Origin: Kitasatospora albolonga
GTDB taxonomy: Bacteria; Actinomycetota; Actinomycetes; Streptomycetales; Streptomycetaceae
Length of the DNA stretch: 64,000 nt
Assembly: GCA_002082585.1 (NCBI GenBank)
Contig: CP020563.1
Coordinates: 7,124,001-7,188,000 of the forward strand
Direction: 5' to 3'
The position numbers and the translations under genes were made by a program. Positions 52,653-61,467 of this stretch are shown here, in pieces; position 1 is the first letter of the stretch; each line of letters begins with the position of its first letter. The notes below the pieces were generated by a model. That model ran no database searches, had not been told where the DNA came from, and was given only the letters and a program-made list of their open reading frames with translations.

Positions 52653-54234
52653 CGAAGACCGGTCCCGGCAGCGGGCCGAGCGGGGCCCCGGCGGGCAGCG
52701 GACGCAGCGCGTCGGCGTCCACCGGGCGCCCCTCCGGCAGACCGAGGGCCGCCGACAGCACCGCCGCCGCGTGCGGCATCACGGGGGCGGCCCAGGCCGA
52801 CAGGGCCGCCGCCGCCGCGAGCTGGGCCGCCAGGGCGGCGCGGTGGGCGTCGCCCTCGTTCGGACGGTCCCGCTCATGGGCGTGGACATGGCCGAAGTCG
52901 TCCGCGCACCCGACCACTTCGTCCAGCAGGGCGGTCGCCCGGCGCGGGTCGAAGCCCGCCACACCGAGCGCCTCGCGCAGATCGGTGGCGGTCCGGGTGA
53001 GCCGGTCGCGCAGCAGCTCCCAGGCCGGTCCGGCGGGCGGCTGGTCGGGCACCCTACCGTCGCAGTCCTTGCCGATCTGCTCGAACAGCCGCGCCAGCCA
53101 GCCGTCCCACCGGTCGGACAGATGCCGCCGCGTCCGTCCCAGGGCCTCCGTGCTGAAGCTCGTCTGGCGGCCGTCGGGCCGGTCGGCCAGCACATGGAAG
53201 CGCAGGACGTCGGCGGGGGTGCGCTCCAGCTCCTCGTGCGCCCAGATGGCGTGCCGTCTGCTGGTGGAGAACTTCAGCCCCTCCAGCCGGTAGAACTCGT
53301 TGACCACGAACGCCTCGGGCAGCGGCGGCCGGGACGAGTGGGCGAGGAACTGCGCGGGGAACAGCAGCGCGTGGAAGTAGCCGTTGTCGAAGCCGAAGAA
53401 CTGGACCAGGCCGCCGCCGGGGTGGTCGGCGGGGGCGCCGTACTGCCACAGATACCCCGGCCCCATCTCGAACCAGACGTAGATCCGCTGCTCCTCGAAG
53501 CCGGGGACCGTGGTGCGCAGCCCCCAGTCGCCGGGGTGGCTGACGGCGATCTCGGGCAGCCCGGCCGCGAGCATGGTCTCGCACAGGACGCGCAGGTGCG
53601 GGGGCATGGCCACCCGCCCCCAGAAGGCGGCGAGGCGGTCGGCGAAGGGGGCGAGCGGGAAGTAGAGCCGCTCGCAGTCGCGGAGCCGGGGCGTCGCCCC
53701 GCAGGGGACGCAGACCGGGTCGGAGAGGTCGGCGCAGTCGTTGGGGCGCCCGCAGGGCTCGCAGGCGTTGCCGTTGGAGGACGAGCCGCAGTGCGGGCAG
53801 CCGCCCGCCACGTACGCCTCGTACAGCCAGCGCTCGCAGGAGTCGCACCAGGGCAGCGGACGGGTCCGGGCGACGATGTGGCCCTGCTCGTACAGCTCCC
53901 GTACGAACCCCTGGACGTACGCGTCGTATCCGGCGTCCTGCCGGGGCAGGCTCAGCGTGTCGAAGTCCACCCCGGCGCGGCGCCAGACGCCGGTGATGGA
54001 GGCGCCGTAGCCGTCGGCGACCTCCTCGCCGGTGCGCCCGCCGTCCTTGAGGCCCCGCACCGGGACGTAGCTCTGGTGGTCGTCCAGCCCCGAGGTATAG
54101 CGGACGGGGACGCCATCGGCGGCCAGGAAACGGCGCAGCACGTCCCCGGCGATGTAGGGACCGGCCATATGACCCAGGTGCAGATCGCCGTTGGGGGTGG
54201 GCGGGGTGGCGGTGATCCAGGTCGCGGCGCTCAT
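52645..54234 (-). CDS. Methionyl-tRNA synthetase-like enzyme of a hydrazine-type pathway
   Basis: A 529-residue class I synthetase-like protein. The HIGH motif is HLGH at residues 19-22, the KMSKS-like loop is KFSTS at 321-325, and four CxxC pairs (130-133, 146-149, 158-161, 175-178) form the zinc knuckles. A shortened helical C-terminus follows. It is not the housekeeping MetRS by context: it is coupled by ATGA overlap to a cupin and lies opposite an N-hydroxylase. In Spb40/RHS1-type proteins a MetRS-like domain activates an amino acid such as glycine for N-N bond formation with N6-hydroxylysine; here the domain is separate. Confidence 0.85.
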   Translation of the reverse strand: MSAATWITATPPTPNGDLHLGHMAGPYIAGDVLRRFLAADGVPVRYTSGLDDHQSYVPVRGLKDGGRTGEEVADGYGASITGVWRRAGVDFDTLSLPRQDAGYDAYVQGFVRELYEQGHIVARTRPLPWCDSCERWLYEAYVAGGCPHCGSSSNGNACEPCGRPNDCADLSDPVCVPCGATPRLRDCERLYFPLAPFADRLAAFWGRVAMPPHLRVLCETMLAAGLPEIAVSHPGDWGLRTTVPGFEEQRIYVWFEMGPGYLWQYGAPADHPGGGLVQFFGFDNGYFHALLFPAQFLAHSSRPPLPEAFVVNEFYRLEGLKFSTSRRHAIWAHEELERTPADVLRFHVLADRPDGRQTSFSTEALGRTRRHLSDRWDGWLARLFEQIGKDCDGRVPDQPPAGPAWELLRDRLTRTATDLREALGVAGFDPRRATALLDEVVGCADDFGHVHAHERDRPNEGDAHRAALAAQLAAAAALSAWAAPVMPHAAAVLSAALGLPEGRPVDADALRPLPAGAPLGPLPGPVFGG

Positions 54235-54602
54235 GCCCGTACCTCCGTGGTGTCGCCGGGGCGGGGCTCGCGCAGGGGCCAGTAGAAGGAGACCCAGGTG
54301 CACGGCCCGTCGAGCGGGTTGCGCACCACGTGTTCCTTGTTGCGGGGCAGGACGATCATCTCTCCGGCCCCGAACTCCGCCGTCTCGCCGTCGAGTTCGA
54401 TGGTCCCCCCGCCGGAGAGCACGATCATGATCTCGTCCTGGTCATGGAGGTCGGGGTCGGAGGCGGCCCCGGCGGGCAGGAAGCAGGCCATCGCGCCGAC
54501 CGGGGGCTCGGGCTGGTCGCCGGCCCACGGGATCAGGCGCTGGCAGGCCATGCCGAACTCCGGGACCGCGCTTGCCTCTTCGATGCGGAATTTCGTAATC
54601 AT
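54231..54602 (-). CDS. Stand-alone cupin, probable N-N bond-forming partner
   Basis: A 123-residue single-domain cupin. Metal-ligand candidates are His53 and Glu57 in DLHDQDEIMIVLSGGGTIEL and His91 in LPRNKEHVVRNPL. GAGGA precedes the ATG at 54602, and the stop overlaps the MetRS-like start by 4 nt. In s56-p1-type systems cupin and MetRS domains are fused, and the zinc cupin makes the N-N bond between an activated amino acid and N6-hydroxylysine. The same pair appears here as two coupled genes, so that role is inferred from context. Confidence 0.8.
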   Translation of the reverse strand: MITKFRIEEASAVPEFGMACQRLIPWAGDQPEPPVGAMACFLPAGAASDPDLHDQDEIMIVLSGGGTIELDGETAEFGAGEMIVLPRNKEHVVRNPLDGPCTWVSFYWPLREPRPGDTTEVRA

Positions 54603-54952
54603 GATTCCTCGTTCGCGAGGGGCGGCGGAAAATGCCGTACGGGGCCGGGAACCGGGTTCCGCCGACGTATTCTCGCCGGAATGTGACGGCGGTCTCCCGG
54701 AAGGCCGGCCGGACCGTTTTTCGGTCGGTCCGCCGAATCGTAGGCAAGTTCCCCCGTCATTTCCCAGGGGTCTCGGAAGGTTGTCCACCGGGGGTGACAC
54801 AAGGGCGTCGGACGTCTCCCCGGGGCGACATCCGGATGTCCTCCGTCGTAGGTAGTCGCGGCGCCGCGGCGCTGCCTATGTTTGCCGCACCGTTCCACAG
54901 CGAGTAGGCCGCAGTGGTTACGTTCCCGCACGTCATGGAGGGTGCACCGACT
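54603..54952. promoter_or_regulatory. Divergent promoter region of the two biosynthetic arms
   Basis: About 350 bp separate the cupin from the N-hydroxylase. No gene is visible. The region is less GC-rich than its surroundings (TTTTTCGGTCGGTCCG, GTTCCCCCGTCATTTCCCAG). A dyad, TAGGTAGTCGCGGCGCCGCG with CTGCCTA beyond it, near 54850-54880 is the best operator candidate. The start sites cannot be fixed by eye. Confidence 0.5.
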
Positions 54953-56308
54953 ATGTCCCAGACTCAGGACGTTCCGTCGCCGCTGTACGACGTGGTCGGC
55001 ATCGGCTTCGGGCCGGCCAACCTGGCGCTGGCCGCGGCACTCATGGAGCAGGGCGAGCGCCACGGCCCCGGGAGCACGCCCCGCGCGCTGTTCCTGGAAC
55101 GCAAGGAGAGTTTCGGCTGGCACCGCGGAATGCTGCTGGACGACGCCACCATGCAGGTTTCCTTCCTCAAGGATCTGGTGACCCTGAGGAATCCCACGAG
55201 CCGTCTGAGCTTCGTCTCGTATTTGCATGCCCGGGAACGCCTGGTGGATTTCATCAACCACAAGGTGCTCTATCCGAGCCGTGCCGAGTTCCATGACTAC
55301 CTGGAATGGTGCGCGGCCCAGGTCGAGGACCTGGTGCGCTACGGGACCGAGGTCACCGAGGTCCGTCCGGTCACCGTGGACGGGGTGACCGAGCTCCTCG
55401 AGATCGTCGGACACGCCCCGGGGACCGGCGGGGAGACGGTGCTGTGCCGCACCCGGAACCTGGTCGTCGCGACCGGGCTCCGGCCGCAGCTGCCGGAGGG
55501 CGTCACCCTCTCCGACCGTGTGTGGCACAGCAGTTCACTGCTCCCGAGCCTGGAGGCCCTGCCCGGCCCTGCACCGGAGCGGTTCGTCGTGGTCGGAGCA
55601 GGGCAGAGCGCCGCCGAGGCCACCGACCATCTGCACCGCACCTATCCGCGGGCCGAGGTCTGCTCGGTCTTCAACCGCTACGGCTACAGCCCCGCCGACG
55701 ACAGCCCCTACGCCAACCGGATCTTCGACCCGGCGGCCGTCGACCACTACTACGGTGCCGCGCAGGACGTCCGGAAACGGCTGATGGACTACCACCGCAA
55801 CACCAACTACGCCGTCGTGGACATCGACCTCATCGACGAGCTGTACCGCCGCGCCTACCAGGAGAAGGTGCACGGCACGGTACGGCTGCGCATGATGGCC
55901 GCCTCCCGCGTCACCCGTCTCGACGGGGCGCAGGGCGCCGACGGCCGGGTCACCGTGGAGGTGCTGAACCAGCTCGACGGCACCCGGGAGGAACTCCGCG
56001 CCGACGGCGTGGTGTTCGCCACCGGCTACACCGCTCCCGACGCCGGTCCGCTGCTCGGCAAGGCCGAACCGTACTGCGCCCGGGACGCCGAGGGCCGCCT
56101 GCGGATCACCCGGGACTACCGGGTGGTGACCGACGATTCGCTGACCGCCGGTATCTACCTCCAGGGCGGCACCGAGCACACCCACGGCATCACCTCCTCC
56201 CTGCTGTCGATGGCCGCGGTGCGCGCCGGAGAGATCCTCGACTCGCTGCTGGCCCGCCACCGCACGGGCGGCGTCCCGGCCGTCAGCGGCGGGGACCGCC
56301 ATGCCTGA
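54953..56308 (+). CDS. L-lysine/L-ornithine N-hydroxylase
   Basis: A 451-residue flavin N-monooxygenase (SidA/PvdA/IucD family). FAD motif GIGFGPANLALAAALMEQ (from residue 16), substrate region MQVSFLKDLVTLRNPTSRLS, NADPH motif FVVVGAGQSAAEATDHLHR and C-terminal GGTEHTHGITSSLLSMAAVR. In Spb38-type systems this enzyme makes N6-hydroxylysine for the cupin/MetRS step. ATG at 54953 follows GAGGG at somewhat long spacing; in-frame alternatives lie at 54935 and 54914. It is first in the plus-strand arm, and its stop overlaps the oxidase start by 8 nt. Confidence 0.9.
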   Translation: MSQTQDVPSPLYDVVGIGFGPANLALAAALMEQGERHGPGSTPRALFLERKESFGWHRGMLLDDATMQVSFLKDLVTLRNPTSRLSFVSYLHARERLVDFINHKVLYPSRAEFHDYLEWCAAQVEDLVRYGTEVTEVRPVTVDGVTELLEIVGHAPGTGGETVLCRTRNLVVATGLRPQLPEGVTLSDRVWHSSSLLPSLEALPGPAPERFVVVGAGQSAAEATDHLHRTYPRAEVCSVFNRYGYSPADDSPYANRIFDPAAVDHYYGAAQDVRKRLMDYHRNTNYAVVDIDLIDELYRRAYQEKVHGTVRLRMMAASRVTRLDGAQGADGRVTVEVLNQLDGTREELRADGVVFATGYTAPDAGPLLGKAEPYCARDAEGRLRITRDYRVVTDDSLTAGIYLQGGTEHTHGITSSLLSMAAVRAGEILDSLLARHRTGGVPAVSGGDRHA

Positions 56309-57362
56309 GACCGTCATCGTCGGCGGCGGGGTCGTCGGCGCCGCGGCCTTCCACGCACTGGCCGCCCGGGGCGAACGGGTGACGCTCCTGGAGCGGCACC
56401 GCCCCGGCCTCGGCGCCACCGCCTGGAGCGGCGGCATCGTCCGGGTCTTCCACCGCGAGCCCGAACTCGGCGACCGGGCCCTGGAAGGCTGGGAGTACTA
56501 CCGCGAGTTCGCCCGCCGCACCGGGGAGCCCGCCCCCTTCACCCCCAGCGGCTTCCTCTCCCTGGTCGGCCCGGAACAGGCCGACGACGCCCGCAAGGAG
56601 ACCGCCCGCATCGCGGACCGCACCCCCGCCCGCTGGCTGGACCCCGGGGAGCTGGCCGAGCGGTTCGGCGCGATCCTCGCGGACACCACCGGCGGCGGGG
56701 TCTGGGAGCCGCAGGCCGGGTACCTCGACCCCTCGGACGTCGTACGCGGCTGGGTCCGGGCCGGACAGCGGGCGGGCGGAACCCTCCTCGCGGGCACCCC
56801 GGTGCACGGACTCTCCCGTACGGCGGGCCGCGTCACCGGCGTCCACACCGCCCGCGGCGAACTGGCCGCCGACACCGTGGTGCTGGCCACCGGACCGGCC
56901 ACCCCCGCCCTGCTGACAGGCTGGGGCATCGAGCACCGGCTCTGGCTCCAGACCATCCAGGTCGACCTGCGCCGCCCCGCCGCGCCGGTCCCCGGCCACC
57001 CCGCCTTCACCGACCACCTGTACGAGACCAACGGCCGCCCCGACCCCGACTCCGGGGGCATCTTCACCGGCCACCCGACGGGCCAGCGGCCAGGCGGCGA
57101 GCACACGGGAGAGCTCGACCCGGAGTGCACGCGCCGCGCCGGGGAGGCCGCCGCACGGCGCCTCGCCTGGGTCGCGGACAGCAGACCCGAAGGCGGCCTG
57201 CGGGCCGCCGAATGCCACGCGCCCGGCGAACTGGGCGCGGTCGGACCGCTGCCCGGCGGACCGGACGGCCTGCTGCTCGCCACCGGCTTCAACGGCGGCG
57301 GCTTCAAGATGGCGCCCTGGGCGGCCGGTGAGATCGTCCGCCGGATCACCGGCTCCCGCTGA
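56301..57362 (+). CDS. DAO-family FAD oxidase (glycine oxidase/ThiO-like)
   Basis: A 353-residue flavoprotein: N-terminal VIVGGGVVGAAAFHALAARG, the TAWSGGIVRVFHREPELGDR segment and a C-terminal GLLLATGFNGGGFKMAPWAA loop typical of D-amino acid/glycine/sarcosine oxidases. In s56-p1-type pathways a DAO-like flavoenzyme (Spb39) cleaves the lysine-glycine hydrazine adduct to release hydrazinoacetate, and this is the best-placed candidate. It resembles the oxidase half of the 784-residue fusion, so the cluster has two such domains. Overlaps the N-hydroxylase by 8 nt. Confidence 0.87.
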   Translation: MPETVIVGGGVVGAAAFHALAARGERVTLLERHRPGLGATAWSGGIVRVFHREPELGDRALEGWEYYREFARRTGEPAPFTPSGFLSLVGPEQADDARKETARIADRTPARWLDPGELAERFGAILADTTGGGVWEPQAGYLDPSDVVRGWVRAGQRAGGTLLAGTPVHGLSRTAGRVTGVHTARGELAADTVVLATGPATPALLTGWGIEHRLWLQTIQVDLRRPAAPVPGHPAFTDHLYETNGRPDPDSGGIFTGHPTGQRPGGEHTGELDPECTRRAGEAAARRLAWVADSRPEGGLRAAECHAPGELGAVGPLPGGPDGLLLATGFNGGGFKMAPWAAGEIVRRITGSR

Positions 57363-57525
57363 ACCGGAGCCCGCGCCACGCCACTTGGGAAACCGGCCGC
57401 ACGTTCCCGCGAAGCCGCTCGGGACCGACCGCATGCTCCCGCCCAGTCACCCGGGACACCGGCCGCGCGGTCCCGCCGCTCCCGTCACCACCACCGCACA
57501 CGAACCCAGCACAGATGGGATCTCC

Positions 57526-58443
57526 ATGAGCAAGCAGATCCGGGGAGTCCTCCCGGTCATCCTGATGCCCTACGCGGACACCGGGGAACTCGACGAGGAG
57601 GACTTCCTCTCCCAGGCCGACCACATCTTCGACTCGGGCTGCGACGGCCTGGTCGTCGGCCAGATGTCCGAACTCCTGCGGCTGACCCACGCCGAACGGC
57701 TGCGCGTGGCCGAGCTGTGCGCCAAATCCGTCCAGGGGCGCGGGATCTCGGTGATGAGCACCGGGGCCGAGACCGCCGAGGCGGCCGTCGAGTACTCCCG
57801 GCACGCCGAAGCGGCGGGGGTGGACGCCCTGCTGGTCATGCACCCGGCGACCCTGCCCCTGGACGACGACGGGATGGTCGAGTACTACAGCCGGATCGTC
57901 GAGTCCGTCACCATCCCCATCATCGTCCACCACGCCAAGAGCCTGGCCAAGATCCCGCTCTCCATCGACGCCCAGGCCCGGCTGCTGCGCCAGTACGGCG
58001 AGGACCGGGTGATGTTCAAGCCCGAGGCCCAGCCCACCCCGCCCCGCGTCAGCCAGCTGCGGGACGCCACCGACGGCCGCGCCCGGATCTTCGAGGGCGA
58101 CGGCGGCATGATGCTGCTCGACTGCCACCGCAGGGGCCTGGCGGGCACCATCCCCGCCACCGAGACCGCCGAGATCGTCGGCACGCTCTGGCGGCTGCTG
58201 GAGTCCGGCGACCGGGAGAACGCGGAGCGGATCGGCTACCCGCTCTCGTACCTCATGTGCCACATGATGAACAGCACCGACTACTACCTCTCGATCGCCA
58301 AGCGCTTCCTGAAGGAGCGCGGGATCGTCAAGAACACCCTCGTCCGCGGCCCGAGCAGGCATGTGCTGGACGAGGAGTCCTGGTCGGAGGTCGACCGCCT
58401 CTACACCCACCTCCTCACCCTCTCCAAGGAGCTCTCCCGATGA
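57526..58443 (+). CDS. DapA/NAL-family aldolase with altered active site
   Basis: A 305-residue TIM-barrel of the dihydrodipicolinate synthase family. The Schiff-base lysine is Lys165 in DRVMFKPEAQPTPP. The usual GTTGE loop reads GQMSE (residues 45-49) and the position of the catalytic tyrosine (normally YNxP) reads VHHAKS (134-139), so the Thr-Thr-Tyr triad is missing. It therefore probably does not make dihydrodipicolinate but condenses or cleaves another carbonyl partner. ATG at 57526, with about 160 bp of non-coding DNA before it; ATGA overlap with the next gene. Confidence 0.82.
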   Translation: MSKQIRGVLPVILMPYADTGELDEEDFLSQADHIFDSGCDGLVVGQMSELLRLTHAERLRVAELCAKSVQGRGISVMSTGAETAEAAVEYSRHAEAAGVDALLVMHPATLPLDDDGMVEYYSRIVESVTIPIIVHHAKSLAKIPLSIDAQARLLRQYGEDRVMFKPEAQPTPPRVSQLRDATDGRARIFEGDGGMMLLDCHRRGLAGTIPATETAEIVGTLWRLLESGDRENAERIGYPLSYLMCHMMNSTDYYLSIAKRFLKERGIVKNTLVRGPSRHVLDEESWSEVDRLYTHLLTLSKELSR

Positions 58444-58826
58444 AGAACCACGCCTTCACCATCCGTCTCAAGGACGAAGCCGCCGCCGAGAAGTACATCG
58501 CCCTGCACCGCGAGGTCTGGCCGGAGATCGTCGGCCCCGGCGGTGCGCTCGACACCATCGGCGTACGCAAGCTCCAGATCTTCTACATCGACCCGCTCAC
58601 CCTCTTCATGTACGTCGAGGCCGAGGACCACTTCGAGCCCGTCCGGGACTTCCTGCGCGCCAACGACCTGCACCCCAAGGTCCAGGAGTGGGACGACATC
58701 ATGCACACCGACGGCGGCCTGCTGCAGCGCCACCCGGGCAACGACGGCAAGCTCAACTGGGCCCCGATGCGCCGCATCCACCACGTCGACTTCACCGGCA
58801 CGCTGCCCGACCTGGAGGACAAGTGA
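58440..58826 (+). CDS. L-rhamnose mutarotase-like (RhaM/DUF718) protein
   Basis: A 128-residue alpha/beta-barrel protein with the RhaM-type start HAFTIRLKDEAAAEKYIALH, followed by REVWPEIV, and the C-terminal KVQEWDDIMHT. RhaM proteins interconvert sugar anomers, but many DUF718 members act on other substrates. Here it is locked between two aldolase genes by 4-nt overlaps (ATGA and GTGA), so its substrate is likely a hydroxy-aldehyde or sugar-like intermediate of this pathway. Confidence 0.8.
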   Translation: MKNHAFTIRLKDEAAAEKYIALHREVWPEIVGPGGALDTIGVRKLQIFYIDPLTLFMYVEAEDHFEPVRDFLRANDLHPKVQEWDDIMHTDGGLLQRHPGNDGKLNWAPMRRIHHVDFTGTLPDLEDK

Positions 58827-59863
58827 CGACCGGGGCGGCACCGGCCGCGGAGCGCGTCGTACTCGACTGCACCCTGCGCGACGGCGGTTACTACACCAAC
58901 TGGGAGTTCGACACCGCACTGGTCCGCGACTACCTGGCCCTCTGTCCCCGACTGGGCGTCAATGTCGTCGAGTTGGGCTACGTACGGTTCCACGAGGGCA
59001 ACTGGGGCCCGTACGGCGACCTGCCGGGCGCGCTCACCCAGGAGCTGGCCGGCGCGCTCCCCGACGGCCACGGCCTGCGCTTCGCCGTGATGGTCGACGC
59101 CGCCGACTTCGCGGGGCTGCCGCCCGGCAAGGTCGGCCAGCTGCTCGCCGACAAGCTGGTGGACTCCGCGATCCCCGTGGACCTGGTCCGGGTCGCGGTC
59201 CGCTACAACCGGGTGGCGGGCTGCGTTGAGGCCGTCCAGTCGCTGCGCGAGGCGGGCTTCGGCGTCTGCCTCAACCTGATGCAGATCGACCTGGCGAGCG
59301 AGGAGGAGACGGACGCCTGCGTCGGAGCGGCCCAGCGCATGGGCCCGCTGGAGGCGCTCTACCTCGCCGACTCGCTCGGCTCGCTGCGCCCCGCGCGCAC
59401 CGCCCGGCTGGTCCGCCGCCTCGCCACCGGGGTGGGCGCCCCGGTGGGCATCCACGCCCACGAGAACCAGGGCTTCGCGCTGCACAACACCCTGGTGGCG
59501 CAGGCCGAGGGCGCGACCTGGCTGGACGGCACCGTGCACGGCATGGGGCGCGGCGCGGGCAACACCCGCACCGAGGAGCTGCTGGCCGCGCTCGGCGCGG
59601 AGGCGGACACGCTCCAGCCCCTCCAGGAGCTGATCGTGCGTCACTTCCTCCCGCTGATGGAGCGCTACCGCTGGGGCGCGGGCGGACTGTACGGGCTGGC
59701 CGGGCTGCACCATGTGCACCCCACCTACGTACAGCGCCTGGAGGAGAGCCTCGGCCAGGACCAGGAGGCCAAGATCCGCGCCATGGACTTCCTGGCCAAG
59801 GTCCCCTCCGCGTCGTTCACCGCCGCACTCCTGGAGAGCGCGGAGGACCATGCCCGGGGCTGA
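58823..59863 (+). CDS. DRE-TIM (HMGL-like) aldolase
   Basis: A 346-residue DRE-TIM metallolyase-type protein starting with VVLDCTLRDGGYYTNWEFD (the DxTLRDG metal/catalytic motif). Further motifs are VELGYVRFHEGNWGPYG, LADSLGSLRPARTARLVRRL and the metal histidines in GIHAHENQGFALHN. It is closest in style to 4-hydroxy-2-oxovalerate aldolase-like proteins. With the DapA-like enzyme it gives the pathway two carbon-carbon bond enzymes. The GTG overlaps the RhaM-like stop by 4 nt; the following HAD gene overlaps its 3' end by 14 nt. Confidence 0.85.
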   Translation: MTTGAAPAAERVVLDCTLRDGGYYTNWEFDTALVRDYLALCPRLGVNVVELGYVRFHEGNWGPYGDLPGALTQELAGALPDGHGLRFAVMVDAADFAGLPPGKVGQLLADKLVDSAIPVDLVRVAVRYNRVAGCVEAVQSLREAGFGVCLNLMQIDLASEEETDACVGAAQRMGPLEALYLADSLGSLRPARTARLVRRLATGVGAPVGIHAHENQGFALHNTLVAQAEGATWLDGTVHGMGRGAGNTRTEELLAALGAEADTLQPLQELIVRHFLPLMERYRWGAGGLYGLAGLHHVHPTYVQRLEESLGQDQEAKIRAMDFLAKVPSASFTAALLESAEDHARG

Positions 59864-60611
59864 GCGGCTGCTCGAACTCCTCATCCGCCACCGAGTCGTC
59901 GTCTTCGACCTGGACGGGGTGCTGGTCGACTCGAACGAACTCAAGGCCGAGTGCATGGGAGAGGCCCTCTCCCCGCTGGGAACGGCGCGGGTGACGCCCT
60001 TCCTGGAGGAGTTCCGCGCCACGTTCGGCCGGTCCAGGCGCGAGCACTTCGCGGCGTTCCACCGCGACTACCTGGGCCGGCCGGACGAGGGCGAGGAGTT
60101 CGAGACCTTCTACGAGCGGTACGCGGGGGCGTACGCGGCACTGCTGCGCGACCGCTACCCGAACGCACCCCTGTGCGCCCACGCCGACCTGCTGGTCAAG
60201 GAACTGGTCACCCGGGGCCTTCCGCTGTACGTGGCCACCGGCACGCTCACCGGCGAGGCACGCCGCGTACTGGAGGGCCACGGACTGCTGGACTCCTTCC
60301 GGGGCGTCCTCGGCGGCGAGCGGCCCAAGTGGCAGCGGCTGGGGGAGATCCTGGCGGACGTCGGCCTGCCGCCGTCGGCGGCGGTGCTCGTCGGCGACTC
60401 GCGGCAGGATCTGCTGGCCGCGCACCGGGCCGGCACCTCCTTCCAACTGGTCACCCGGTACGGCTTCTTCGGGCATGATCGAGTACTGACCGGGGCGGAG
60501 GCACAGGGCTCGCGCTGGGCGGTCGACCTCCTCCCCGACGGCCCCGTCTCCGCTCCGGTCACCGACCTGTCGGCACGCTCCATCGACCAGAAGGCACCGG
60601 ACGGACCATGA
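59850..60611 (+). CDS. HAD-family phosphatase
   Basis: A 253-residue HAD hydrolase: motif I VVFDLDGVLVDSN, motif II threonine in LYVATGTLTGEARRVLEG, lysine region GGERPKWQRLGEIL and motif III/IV VLVGDSRQDLLAAHRAG. It has the helical cap of phosphoglycolate-phosphatase-like members. Its place in the operon suggests dephosphorylation of a phosphorylated intermediate. ATG at 59850 lies inside the aldolase gene; the stop overlaps the SDR start (ATGA). Confidence 0.88.
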   Translation: MPGAERLLELLIRHRVVVFDLDGVLVDSNELKAECMGEALSPLGTARVTPFLEEFRATFGRSRREHFAAFHRDYLGRPDEGEEFETFYERYAGAYAALLRDRYPNAPLCAHADLLVKELVTRGLPLYVATGTLTGEARRVLEGHGLLDSFRGVLGGERPKWQRLGEILADVGLPPSAAVLVGDSRQDLLAAHRAGTSFQLVTRYGFFGHDRVLTGAEAQGSRWAVDLLPDGPVSAPVTDLSARSIDQKAPDGP

Positions 60612-61348
60612 ACGACATCGCTGACCTGCCGCCCGTGGTGATCTCCGGGGCGACCCGGGGCATGGGGCGGGCCCTGGCCCTGCGCTTCGCGGCGCTGGGC
60701 CACCCGGTGGCAGGCTGCGGCCGCGACCCCGGGGCCGTAAGGCGGCTCGCCGCCGAGCTCGGCCCCGGGCACCTGGTCCAGGCGGTGGACGTGGGCCGCC
60801 CGGACGAGGTGCTCCGGTGGGCGGAAGCGGCGCGGACCGGGCTGGGCACCCCCGGCCTGGTCGTCGCCAACGCCGGGGTGGTGCACGCCCAGCGGCCCGT
60901 CTGGGAGGTCCCGCCCGCCGAGTTCGAGGAGACCCTGCGCACCAACGTGGGCGGGGTGTACGCGATGTGCCGGGCGCTGCTGCCCCAACTGGCGGAGCGC
61001 GGCGGCACGTTCGTCGCGGTGTCGTCGGGCTGGGGCCGGTCGCCCCGGCACCACCTCGCCGCGTACACCGCGTCGAAGTTCGCCGTCGAGGGGCTCGTCC
61101 GGGCGGTGGCCGACGAGGTGCCCGCCGGGGTGAAGGTGCTGGCGGTGGCGCCCGGCAGCGCGGTGGACACCGACGGACTGGCCACCTGCCTGCCCGAGGA
61201 GCACACCGGCTACCCGGCGCCCGAGCGGTGGGCGGTCCCGGCGGTGGACTTCCTGCTCCACGGCCTGGCCGACATCCCCGGCGGCACGACCGGCCTCAGC
61301 TTTCCCGAACCCGAGCCCGAACCTGAGCTCGAACGAACCTGGGCGTGA
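60608..61348 (+). CDS. Short-chain dehydrogenase/reductase (first SDR)
   Basis: A 246-residue SDR. The cofactor motif is VISGATRGMGRALALRF (TGxxxGxG-like), with NAG in VVANAGVVHAQRPVW and the catalytic Ser and YxxxK in VSSGWGRSPRHHLAAYTASK. It should reduce or oxidise an alcohol/carbonyl in the pathway. The C-terminal tail is a Glu/Pro repeat (PEPEPEPELERTW), and the stop lies at the start of an 18-bp tandem repeat. Confidence 0.88.
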   Translation: MNDIADLPPVVISGATRGMGRALALRFAALGHPVAGCGRDPGAVRRLAAELGPGHLVQAVDVGRPDEVLRWAEAARTGLGTPGLVVANAGVVHAQRPVWEVPPAEFEETLRTNVGGVYAMCRALLPQLAERGGTFVAVSSGWGRSPRHHLAAYTASKFAVEGLVRAVADEVPAGVKVLAVAPGSAVDTDGLATCLPEEHTGYPAPERWAVPAVDFLLHGLADIPGGTTGLSFPEPEPEPELERTWA

Positions 61349-61378
61349 ACGCGAACCCGAGCGTGAACGCGAACCCGG
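61343..61378. repeat. 18-bp tandem repeat after the first SDR
   Basis: GCGTGAACGCGAACCCGA is followed by a near-identical copy. The stop codon of the first SDR lies in copy 1. The remaining 90 bp to the next gene hold no visible promoter. Confidence 0.6.
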
Positions 61379-61467
61379 GCCCGACCCCCGGGTGCGAGCC
61401 TGACCCCGCCCCGGGCCCCCGATCCACCGCAGTCCAGCAGACCGAACAGTGAGGACCGACCATCCCC

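Noticed and set aside
52645..54234. Housekeeping methionyl-tRNA synthetase (metG)
   Set aside because: It is overlapped with a cupin gene and a DAO fusion in a biosynthetic context, and its C-terminus is shortened; a pathway role is more likely, though it still has synthetase motifs.
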